37,998 nucleotides of DNA from an uncultured Solirubrobacteraceae bacterium (GTDB taxonomy: Bacteria; Actinomycetota; Thermoleophilia; Solirubrobacterales; Solirubrobacteraceae). Made by a program: the position numbers and the translations under genes. This document shows, piece by piece, positions 15,726 through 22,137 of this stretch. Positions within the stretch are counted from its first letter, which is position 1. Every line of letters begins with the position of its first letter. The stretch is taken from NCBI GenBank assembly GCA_902806205.1, contig CADCVR010000008.1, forward strand, positions 1 to 37,998, in the 5' to 3' direction. The notes beneath the pieces were generated by a model. That model saw only the letters and a program-made list of their open reading frames with translations. It had not been told where the DNA came from and did no database searches.

Positions 15726-16151
15726 GTGCGCCTGCTGCTCAACGTCATCTGGTTCGTCCTGGCGGGTCTCTGGCTGGCGATCGGCTACGCGCTCGCGGCG
15801 CTCATCTGCTTCGTCCTGATCGTCACGATCCCGTTCGGGATCGCGGCGCTGCGAATCGGCGTCTTCGCGCTCTGGCCGTTCGGCCAGACCGTCGTCCGGC
15901 GTCCGGACGCGGGCGCCGCGTCGGGCATCGGGAACGTCTTCTGGTTCGTGCTGTGCGGGTGGTGGCTGGCGCTCGGGCACCTCATCGTTGGCGTGGCGCT
16001 GTGCCTGACGGTCATCGGCATCCCGCTCGGCCTGGCGAACTTCAAGCTCATCCCGGTGTCGCTGCTGCCGCTGGGCCGCGACATCGTCTCCGTCGAGGAG
16101 GCGCAGGCGCTGGGTTTCGCGCCGACCGTCGACCTGGGCATGCGACGCTGA
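15726..16151 (+). CDS. yccF: YccF (DUF307) inner membrane protein
   Basis: A 141-residue membrane protein made of two copies of the DUF307 unit: NVIWFVLAGLWLAIGYALAA to IPFGIAALRIGVFALWPFG, then NVFWFVLCGWWLALGHLIVG to IPLGLANFKLIPVSLLPLG. Each unit has a paired hydrophobic hairpin with the conserved 'IPxG...PFG' end. The family has been described as a membrane channel-like protein in enterobacteria, but its substrate is unsettled. The start is a GTG six bases after the leader stop. The following gene starts two bases after its stop, so they form an operon. Confidence 0.88.
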   Translation: MRLLLNVIWFVLAGLWLAIGYALAALICFVLIVTIPFGIAALRIGVFALWPFGQTVVRRPDAGAASGIGNVFWFVLCGWWLALGHLIVGVALCLTVIGIPLGLANFKLIPVSLLPLGRDIVSVEEAQALGFAPTVDLGMRR

Positions 16152-16152
16152 C

Positions 16153-17262
16153 GTGATGTCCTCGAGCGATCCTCATCCGTCGTTGCCCGTGATCAAGCTC
16201 GGCGACCACCGGGTGGTGAACCCGCAGCCCGGCGAGCCGGAGTTCCTGTCGGCGGCCTCCGGCACGGCGTGGTCGGCGACGCGCCTCTACTCCGTCGGCG
16301 ACGACCAGGCCACCGTGGCGGAGTTCGACCTCGATCCCACGCAGGTGCTCGAGGCGCTGCGCGCCGACCAGGACACCGACATCCTCAGACCGGGAGTCGC
16401 GGAGCGGATCATCCCCGAGGTGCTGCCGATCGACCCCAAGGAGCGGGCGTCCAAGAAGGCGGACTTCGAGGCGCTGACCCTGGTGCGGCGCTGCGACATC
16501 GAGCAGCTGCGCCACCCGGCCCGCGCCGAGATCCTGCGGCGTTTCCCGCACGGGCTGCTGATGATGTCCGGCTCGGGCGGCATGAGCTGGGAGGGCTTCA
16601 GGCGCTCCACCTGCGTGGTCTACTCGTTGGACGACCAGGGGCACATCGCCGGGCTGCCGGCGAAGATCTCCCTGGAAGCGCTGCACGACTCGCTGGAGAA
16701 GGGTGATCAGGTCAACGGTGATCTGAACATCGAGGGGATGGCCGTCTACGGCCAATCCCTGGTGCTCGCCCAGCGCGGCAACTCGGTCGACGCGGACGGC
16801 AACCCGGCGCAGAACCTGCTGATCTTCCTCGACCTCGGCGAGGTGCTCGAGTCGATCTACACGGATCTCTCCGTCGGGGTGCTCGAGCTGCAGGGGACCC
16901 GGAGCTACGAGCTGGGTCACCTGCCCGTCGAGCACGACGGCGTGACCCACGAGGTGAAGATCGACTTCACCGACCTCGACGCGATCACTGACGACCCGCA
17001 CGGACGGCTCGTGTTCACCGCCGCCGGCGAGGGCCCGGACGGTTCGCCGGTGCAGAACGTCATCGCGGGATCGGCGGTGGGGGTCATCTCGGCCGACGGG
17101 GAGCTGCTGTCGATCACCCCGTTGGCCGACCGCAGCATCAAGCTCGAAGGCGTGGACGCGCGGTACAACCCGACCCTGGGCAGCATCGACCTGCTCCTGG
17201 TCTCCGACGCGGACGACCCGGACGTGCCGGCGCCGCTGTTCGCGGCGCGACTGCTGCGGTGA
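16153..17262 (+). CDS. Hypothetical beta-propeller-like protein
   Basis: A 369-residue soluble protein with no signal peptide; the start is either GTG 16153 or ATG 16156. The composition is strand- and Asp-rich. The segment LNIEGMAVYGQSLVLAQRGN resembles the 'IEG' strand of phytase-like or DUF6929-type beta-propellers, and ILRRFPHGLLMMSGSGGMSW fits another blade. There is no obvious catalytic motif. It is directly downstream of yccF. The fold is an inference from pattern, and I give no function. Confidence 0.7.
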   Translation: MMSSSDPHPSLPVIKLGDHRVVNPQPGEPEFLSAASGTAWSATRLYSVGDDQATVAEFDLDPTQVLEALRADQDTDILRPGVAERIIPEVLPIDPKERASKKADFEALTLVRRCDIEQLRHPARAEILRRFPHGLLMMSGSGGMSWEGFRRSTCVVYSLDDQGHIAGLPAKISLEALHDSLEKGDQVNGDLNIEGMAVYGQSLVLAQRGNSVDADGNPAQNLLIFLDLGEVLESIYTDLSVGVLELQGTRSYELGHLPVEHDGVTHEVKIDFTDLDAITDDPHGRLVFTAAGEGPDGSPVQNVIAGSAVGVISADGELLSITPLADRSIKLEGVDARYNPTLGSIDLLLVSDADDPDVPAPLFAARLLR

Positions 17263-17413
17263 CCGACAGCGGTGAGCAACGCAGTTTCGCGCCGGCCCAG
17301 GGCGAGGTGGCGCTCGACGGCGACGTAGCGCCCCCCTGCCGGCCGAGAGTGCTGCGTCGACGTTGCGCAGCAACCCGGTCGCGCGGTGACGGGTTGAAGG
17401 CGCTTCGGCACGG

Positions 17414-17448
17414 TTAGGTCCCGGGGCATGACCCGGGACACCGCATGA
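17414..17448 (+). promoter_or_regulatory. Possible -10 box, leader ORF and inverted repeat before hemerythrin gene
   Basis: A weak -10-like TTAGGT (17414-17419) precedes an ATG at 17428 that encodes MTRDTA and stops at 17448, overlapping the hemerythrin ATG (17445) as ATGA. The same stretch holds a perfect inverted repeat TCCCGGG-GCATGA-CCCGGGA (17419-17438) whose loop contains the leader ATG, so a hairpin could hide the leader start. Confidence 0.35.
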
Positions 17449-18173
17449 CCACGTCGATCGCCGGCCGGAGCGAAGCGGCGCTCGGTGGGCCGGCCAGCAT
17501 CATCGTCCGCCAGCGGCGAGAGCACGCACGGCTGCACGAGCTCGTCGGGCGCGTGCGCGACACCGCTGGCACCGAGCAGGACGAGGTGCTGACCCAGCTG
17601 TGCCGGCTCGTCTTCCCCCACGCCTTCGCCGAGGAGGCGGTGCTCTTCCCGGCCGCTCGCCGGTTCCTCGGAGAGGGCGAGGAGAACAGCCTCGAGATCG
17701 AGCAGGAACATCAGGAGATCAACGAGGTCTACAGCGCGCTGGAGCGCAGCCGTCGAGGCGACGAGGGGCGGGAGAAGCTCATCGAACGCGCCATCGCCCT
17801 GCTCGATCACGACGTGCGCGACGAGGAGGACGACCTGCTCCCGCGCCTGCGGGAGCGCCTCGACGACCGCCAGCTGCGGCGCCTCGGGGTGAGCTGGGAG
17901 ATCGCGCGCCGCGTCTCGCCCACCCGCGCCCATCCCGCCGTCTCACGCCGCCCGCCCGGGCAGACGCTCTCCGCGCTCCCACTCACGGTCCTGGACCGTA
18001 GCCGGGACAACCTCGACCGCCTCGCCCGCAGCGCCCCCGCACCCGTCGCGGCGGGCAGCCGCGCGGTCAGCCGGGCGCTCGGCACGGTGGCCGGACTCGT
18101 CGAGCACCTCCCGCCCTTCGAGCGCGGGGAGCACCCGAGCACCCACACCCCGCGCACCGAGCTCGAGTCCTGA
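17445..18173 (+). CDS. Hemerythrin HHE domain protein
   Basis: A 242-residue cytoplasmic protein. The first about 150 residues form a four-helix bundle with spaced iron ligands: REHARLHELVGRV, VFPHAFAEEAVLFPAARR, IEQEHQEINEVYSAL and LLDHDVRDEEDDLLPRLRER. The His/Glu pattern fits a di-iron HHE site as in RIC/YtfE-like or oxygen-sensing hemerythrins. Residues about 155-242 are Arg/Pro-rich and low in structure, possibly a membrane- or nucleic-acid-contacting tail. A roughly 180-bp gap precedes it, so it probably has its own promoter. Likely roles are iron, nitric oxide or oxygen handling; the nearby nitrate genes make nitric oxide relevant, by inference only. Confidence 0.85.
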   Translation: MTTSIAGRSEAALGGPASIIVRQRREHARLHELVGRVRDTAGTEQDEVLTQLCRLVFPHAFAEEAVLFPAARRFLGEGEENSLEIEQEHQEINEVYSALERSRRGDEGREKLIERAIALLDHDVRDEEDDLLPRLRERLDDRQLRRLGVSWEIARRVSPTRAHPAVSRRPPGQTLSALPLTVLDRSRDNLDRLARSAPAPVAAGSRAVSRALGTVAGLVEHLPPFERGEHPSTHTPRTELES

Positions 18174-18177
18174 GCAC

Positions 18178-18205
18178 GCCGCGGCTCGACGCTCGCGCCC
18201 GCGGC
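18178..18205. terminator. Hairpin between convergent genes
   Basis: GCCGCGG (18178-18184) and CCGCGGC (18199-18205) pair perfectly over seven bases with a 14-base loop, between the ends of the hemerythrin and L,D-transpeptidase genes. Confidence 0.35.
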
Positions 18206-18221
18206 GGCTGAGGCTCGTCGC

Positions 18222-18968
18222 CTACTGCGTGATGGTCAGCGGGATCCCGCCGCCGATGCGTCGGGCCATCCACGTGATGGCGGCTGGGCTCAGCCGGATG
18301 CACCCGTGGGAGACGGCGGTCCCGAGCGCGCCCGAGATGTTGCGGGTTCCGTGAAGCGCTATCTGCCCGGGGCCACCGGCGAATTCCTGCAGCACCTGTG
18401 AGCGGGCGCTCGTGGCCAGCGCGAACGGGGCGCCCCCGTCCGAGGGGGAGAGCGCGACGGCCTCTTCGATGAAGAATCGGCCTCGTGGGGTCGGCGTCGA
18501 GGACTTACCGATGACGGCGCGGAAGCGGCGCTCGGTGCGGCCGTCGCGGTAGACGGTGACGCGGCGGGTGGAGAGCTTGAGCGCGATGTGCCACTCCGTG
18601 GAAGACGATCTGGTCCGGTCGGTGGGAATCCAGCCGTGGTGCCCGTTCGGCCGCCCGGGAAGCCGGACGTGCGTCCAGGAGCGCCCGTCGCTGCCGGTCG
18701 CGGTGCCGAGCACCGGGAGGACGGTCGGAACGTTCGTCAGCGGACGCCGGGCGCTGACCGACTCGATCTGGCGCGCTCTGACGTCTGGCCGGGTTCGGGC
18801 GACGTGATCTTGCAGGAGTGACACCAGGCGCTGGCTCGCGGGCACCGCAGCCGCGCGCTCCGGAGCCCCGACGCAGACCGCGCCGACGGCGACGAGCGCC
18901 AGCGCGAGTGTTGCGACCCCACGGCCGCAGCCGGAAGGTCCGTCGAGGCTGCGTGTCGTGCGGCTCAT
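18222..18968 (-). CDS. L,D-transpeptidase (YkuD domain)
   Basis: A 248-residue exported enzyme that makes 3-3 peptidoglycan cross-links or links proteins to the wall. An N-terminal hydrophobic segment (GVATLALALVAVGAVCVGAP) ending at ERAAA acts as signal peptide or anchor. A roughly 90-residue region follows, with an SH3-like GTATGSDGRSWTHVRLPGRP and HHGWIPTDRT. The YkuD domain spans about residues 125-248: EWHIALKLSTRRVTVYRDGR, TPTPRGRFFIEE, and the active site IALHGTRN to VSHGCIRLS with catalytic His and Cys. The ATG overlaps the stop of the upstream surface protein gene by four bases, so it is coupled to that protein. Confidence 0.92.
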   Translation of the reverse strand: MSRTTRSLDGPSGCGRGVATLALALVAVGAVCVGAPERAAAVPASQRLVSLLQDHVARTRPDVRARQIESVSARRPLTNVPTVLPVLGTATGSDGRSWTHVRLPGRPNGHHGWIPTDRTRSSSTEWHIALKLSTRRVTVYRDGRTERRFRAVIGKSSTPTPRGRFFIEEAVALSPSDGGAPFALATSARSQVLQEFAGGPGQIALHGTRNISGALGTAVSHGCIRLSPAAITWMARRIGGGIPLTITQ

Positions 18969-20269
18969 CCCGCGAAGCGCGACGGGCCGCGGCGCGGGCG
19001 GAGCACTGCTGCCGCGCACGGGCGGTAGCCGAGCGTCAAGACCCGGGGGCGGGTGGCGTCCTTGAACGTGACGCGAGCGGTGACCTTGTGCCGGCCCGGG
19101 GCGGCCCGCACGTACACCTTGAACGGTGACCGTGCCCGGCTGGCGATCCGCTTGCCGTCCAGGCTGAAGACCACCTGCTTGATCCCACGCCCCCGGACCG
19201 TGGCGCGGAATCCCGCCGTGCAGCTCGCAAACGGCGCGCGCCGCATGACGGTCTTGCCCTTCCGGGCGACGGTGGAGATCGAGGTCGCCTCGCCGGCCGG
19301 AGCCGGCGAGGTGGATCCGGGGCGGCTCGACGTGATCGCGGCGACCGGAGCCGGCGACGCGGGTGCCGGGCCGGTCCCGGCGGGGGCCGTGGGTGCCGGG
19401 CCGCTCGGGCTGGTCTCAGTGGGGGGCGTGGGAGTGGGGCCGCTCGGGCTGGTCTCGGCGGGCGGCGTGGGGGCCGGGGGGACCGGAGTGGTGTCGGTGG
19501 GCGGCGTCGGCGTCGGGTTGGTCGGGGTCGTGTCGGCGGGGGGGATGGGCGACGTGGTGCCGGCGGCGCACTGCGAGTTGCTCAGGACGTTGGTATCCAG
19601 GGTGACTGCCCCGTTGCGGGCGAGTGTCCGCCCGATCACCGACGCTCCGGTGTTCACCGAGATGCTCGTGAGCGCCAGCACGTTGCCCTGGAACGCCGTG
19701 GTGGTGCCGATGGTCGCCGAGCTGCCGACCTGCCAGAAGACGTTGCACGGCGAGGCTCCGTTGATCAGCACGACCGAGCTGGCCGATGCGGTGGTCAGCG
19801 TGGAGCCGATCATGAAGACGAACTGCGCGTTGGGATCGCCCTGGGCGTCCAGGGTGACGGTTCCCGTGAGCTGCGCCGAAGAGGCATACCGGTAGGCCCC
19901 GGCCGGCAGCGCTTGTCCGCCCAGGTCGGTGCCGGTCAGGTCGCGGGTGACCGCCTGTCCGGCCGCGACGTCGTACGCGGTGGTGAGGTCGGCCTGCGCC
20001 TGCCGGGCGACGGCGTCGTTGGCGTGCGTGGCGCCGTTGACGACCGCGGGCAGCCCGAAGCCCACGAGGGCGGTTCCGGGAGCGACCCCGAGATCGCCGT
20101 TGAGCACCGACGGGCCGGTGTTGGTGACGGTGGAGCCGCCCAGGACCACGAAGGGTCCGGAGGTGGCGAGGTTGACCGGGGCGGCCTGGGCGGCGACCGG
20201 TACGGCCGCGAAGGCGAGGCTCGCGGCGAGGGCGATGCCGGAGCGCTTGAGGGAGGCAGAGCTGGACAC
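18965..20269 (-). CDS. Secreted DUF3494 (ice-binding-like) surface protein
   Basis: A 434-residue exported protein. Residues 1-29 are a signal peptide ending AQA, followed by a DUF3494 beta-helix (about 30-240): NLATSGPFVVLGGSTVTNTG, GDLGVAPGTALVGFG, DLTTAYDVAAGQ, QFVFMIGSTLTTASASSVVL, FWQVGSSATIGTTTAFQGNV. Residues about 247-335 are a Pro/Thr/Ser linker with a 13-residue repeat. The last 80-90 residues form a small Ig-like domain with two cysteines (PFASCTAGFRATVRGRGIKQ, LTLGYRPCAA). DUF3494 proteins bind ice in cold species, but most mesophile members are thought to be surface adhesins. The GTG at 20269 follows AGGA. A c-di-GMP-type riboswitch lies in the leader. Confidence 0.88.
   Translation of the reverse strand: MSSSASLKRSGIALAASLAFAAVPVAAQAAPVNLATSGPFVVLGGSTVTNTGPSVLNGDLGVAPGTALVGFGLPAVVNGATHANDAVARQAQADLTTAYDVAAGQAVTRDLTGTDLGGQALPAGAYRYASSAQLTGTVTLDAQGDPNAQFVFMIGSTLTTASASSVVLINGASPCNVFWQVGSSATIGTTTAFQGNVLALTSISVNTGASVIGRTLARNGAVTLDTNVLSNSQCAAGTTSPIPPADTTPTNPTPTPPTDTTPVPPAPTPPAETSPSGPTPTPPTETSPSGPAPTAPAGTGPAPASPAPVAAITSSRPGSTSPAPAGEATSISTVARKGKTVMRRAPFASCTAGFRATVRGRGIKQVVFSLDGKRIASRARSPFKVYVRAAPGRHKVTARVTFKDATRPRVLTLGYRPCAAAVLRPRRGPSRFAG
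19401..19478 (-). repeat. Two 39-bp tandem units in the Pro/Thr linker
   Basis: The block CCGCTCGGGCTGGTCTC recurs at 19401 and 19440, a 39-base period equal to 13 residues (ETSPSGPTPTPPT, then ETSPSGPAPTAPA). It encodes part of the linker of the DUF3494 protein; less exact units extend on both sides. It is a coding repeat, not a CRISPR. Confidence 0.7.
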
Positions 20270-20311
20270 GGAACGTCCTCACTGATGGGCGAGCAGCCCC
20301 GGCGACGTTCC
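20270..20311 (-). promoter_or_regulatory. Hairpin over the ribosome binding region
   Basis: On the minus strand GGAACGTC (20311-20304) can pair with GACGTTCC (20277-20270), which lies between the AGGA ribosome site and the GTG start of the DUF3494 gene and includes two bases of the site. The 8-bp helix would limit ribosome access. It is the last element of the riboswitch leader and a likely output stage. Confidence 0.55.
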
Positions 20312-20360
20312 TGTGGTCGCCACGGACCGCCGATGCGAGGATCGGCCTGGTGGCGCGTTT

Positions 20361-20436
20361 GTCGGTAGCCCGGCGAACTCCGGTCGGAGTTCCGTGGCTT
20401 TGCGGACCCGCCTCACGACGAGGGTGCCTGTGTCAA
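20361..20436 (-). ncRNA. Cyclic di-GMP-I (GEMM) type riboswitch
   Basis: Read on the minus strand, the leader shows the GEMM core in order: TTGACACAGGC (5' strand; the second G of ACAGG matches the ligand-contacting G20 of the Vc2 RNA), a P1b hairpin CCTC-GTCGT-GAGG, then CCGCAAAGCCACGGA (consensus ACGCAAAGCCACGG), a P2 hairpin AACTCC-GACC-GGAGTT, and CGCCGGGCTACCGA (consensus GGGUUACCG). The class binds cyclic di-GMP, a second messenger that often controls adhesins and surface proteins. Here it precedes a secreted DUF3494 protein by about 90 bases. G20 argues for c-di-GMP rather than cGAMP specificity. The joins differ slightly from consensus, so it could be one of the described variants. 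Confidence 0.75.
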
Positions 20437-20609
20437 GGGATTTCTGCTCTGGTGTCCGTATCGCATCGGCACCTAGCCGCCGGACCTTGAGCCGGCACCG
20501 ATCGGCCAGAACGGACGGGCGTCGTTGGGCGGTTCAGCTTCGACCGACCGTCGTCAAGTGGTCAGGAGCTTTCGACCAGATGTCGTAGAGCGCGCGCGCA
20601 GGGGCCCCT

Positions 20610-20615
20610 TAGCGT
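20610..20615 (+). promoter_or_regulatory. -10 element before narK
   Basis: TAGCGT ends seven bases before the narK ATG at 20623, again a leaderless-type spacing. No ribosome site stands in front of the ATG. The 170 bases upstream of it (20437-20609) hold no gene; they include two similar motifs, GCTTCGACCGA and GCTTTCGACCA, about 30 bases apart, which might bind a nitrogen regulator. Confidence 0.4.
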
Positions 20616-20622
20616 CGTCGCC

Positions 20623-22134
20623 ATGAGCACGACCATCGCCGCACCGCCCACCCGCACGCCCGCCTCACCGATGTCGCGCGGCCGCTGGATCGATCACTGG
20701 GAGCCCGAGGACGAGGCGTTCTGGCAGGCGACGGGCAAGCGGACAGCTCGCAAGAACCTCGTGTTCTCGATCTTCGCGGAGAACATCGGCTTCTCGATCT
20801 GGGTGCTGTGGACGATCATCGTCCTGAACCTCGTGAACGTCGGGATCACGATGAGCCTCTCGGAGCTCTTCGTGCTCGTGGCGGTCCCGAACCTCATCGG
20901 CGCGTTCCTGCGGATCCCCTACACGTTCGCGGTGCCGCGCTTCGGCGGCCGGGCGTGGACGACCGTCTCCGCGTCGCTTCTGCTGATCCCGTGCCTGCTG
21001 CTCGCCGTCGTCGTCCCGAGCGGCTGGCTGGCCGGACTGGGGCACGATGCGCAGTTCTGGGTGCTGCTCGCCTGCGCGGCGACCGCCGGCGTGGGGGGCG
21101 GGAACTTCTCGTCCTCGATGGCGAACATCTCGTTCTTCTACCCCGAGGGCAAGAAGGGCTTCGCGCTCGGCCTGAACGCCGCGGGCGGCAACCTCGGCGT
21201 CGCGACCGCCCAGCTCGCCGTCCCGCTCGTGCTGATCGTCGGCGTGCCCGCCGCGGCCGTGAAGCTGCCCGTCCACGAGGTGAACCTCGCCTACGCCGGG
21301 CTCATGTGGATGCCCTTCATCGTCGCGGCGGCGGTGGGCGCCTGGCTGTACATGGATTCGCTGACCCAGGCCAAGGCGGACACGCGCTCCTACACCAAGG
21401 CGCTCTCCCACGGCCAGACCTGGATCATGTCCGTGCTCTACATCGGGACGTTCGGCTCGTTCATCGGCTACTCGTTCGCGCTGCCGCTGGTCATCAAGAA
21501 CACGTTCCCGGACTTCCTCGCCGGCCACGCCTTCATCGCGACCTACCTCGCCGGGCTCGGCTTCGTCGGCGCCCTGCTGGGCTCGGTCTCGCGGCCCTTC
21601 GGCGGCTGGCTGGCCGACCGGGTCGGCGGCGCGCGCGTGACGCTCGGGTGCTTCATCGGGATGGGCGCCTTCACCGGCCTGGCGATCGCCGGGGTCCAGG
21701 GCCGCTCGTTCACGACGTTCTTCGCGGCCTACATGGCGATCTTCGTCCTGGCCGGCATGGGCAACGGCTCGACCTACCGGATGATCCCGGCGATCTTCGC
21801 CGCGCTCGGCCGGCGCGAGGGCGGCGACCCGCTCGACTTCAAGCGGCGCGCCGCGGCGGTCATCGGCATCGCGGGAGCGATCGGGGCCTTCGGCGGCTTT
21901 CTCATCCAGGTGGCCTTCCGCCAGGCGTCGCTCGATGTCGGGGCGGCGGTGAAGGCGGCCGCGACGCCCGCGGAGAAGGTCGCCGTCGCCTCCGCCCAGG
22001 CCGACTGGTCGGTCCCGGCGCTGTGGGTCTTCCTCGGCGCCTACGGGGTCATGGCGGTGATCACCTGGGCCTGCTACCTGCGCAGGGCGCCGAGTGCCTC
22101 CCGGGTCCCGTCGCTGGCCTACGCGGGGGTCTGA
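20623..22134 (+). CDS. narK: Nitrate/nitrite transporter, MFS
   Basis: A 503-residue major facilitator with 12 predicted membrane helices. The nitrate-specific signature is seen in helix 5 as GVGGGNFSSSMANISFFYPE followed by KKGFALGLNAAGGNLGVA, and its partner in the second half as AGMGNGSTYRMIPAIFAALG. The N-terminal cytoplasmic stretch of about 40 residues (RWIDHWEPEDEAFWQATGKR) is typical of actinobacterial NarK/NarU. It imports nitrate or exchanges it for nitrite. It heads the operon with nirB, nirD and the nitrate reductase; nirB begins three bases after its stop. Confidence 0.96.
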   Translation: MSTTIAAPPTRTPASPMSRGRWIDHWEPEDEAFWQATGKRTARKNLVFSIFAENIGFSIWVLWTIIVLNLVNVGITMSLSELFVLVAVPNLIGAFLRIPYTFAVPRFGGRAWTTVSASLLLIPCLLLAVVVPSGWLAGLGHDAQFWVLLACAATAGVGGGNFSSSMANISFFYPEGKKGFALGLNAAGGNLGVATAQLAVPLVLIVGVPAAAVKLPVHEVNLAYAGLMWMPFIVAAAVGAWLYMDSLTQAKADTRSYTKALSHGQTWIMSVLYIGTFGSFIGYSFALPLVIKNTFPDFLAGHAFIATYLAGLGFVGALLGSVSRPFGGWLADRVGGARVTLGCFIGMGAFTGLAIAGVQGRSFTTFFAAYMAIFVLAGMGNGSTYRMIPAIFAALGRREGGDPLDFKRRAAAVIGIAGAIGAFGGFLIQVAFRQASLDVGAAVKAAATPAEKVAVASAQADWSVPALWVFLGAYGVMAVITWACYLRRAPSASRVPSLAYAGV

Positions 22135-22137
22135 GCG

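Noticed and set aside
19380-19560. Short tandem repeats that could suggest a CRISPR array
   Set aside because: The period is 39 bases with no unique spacers and it encodes a Pro/Thr-rich protein linker.
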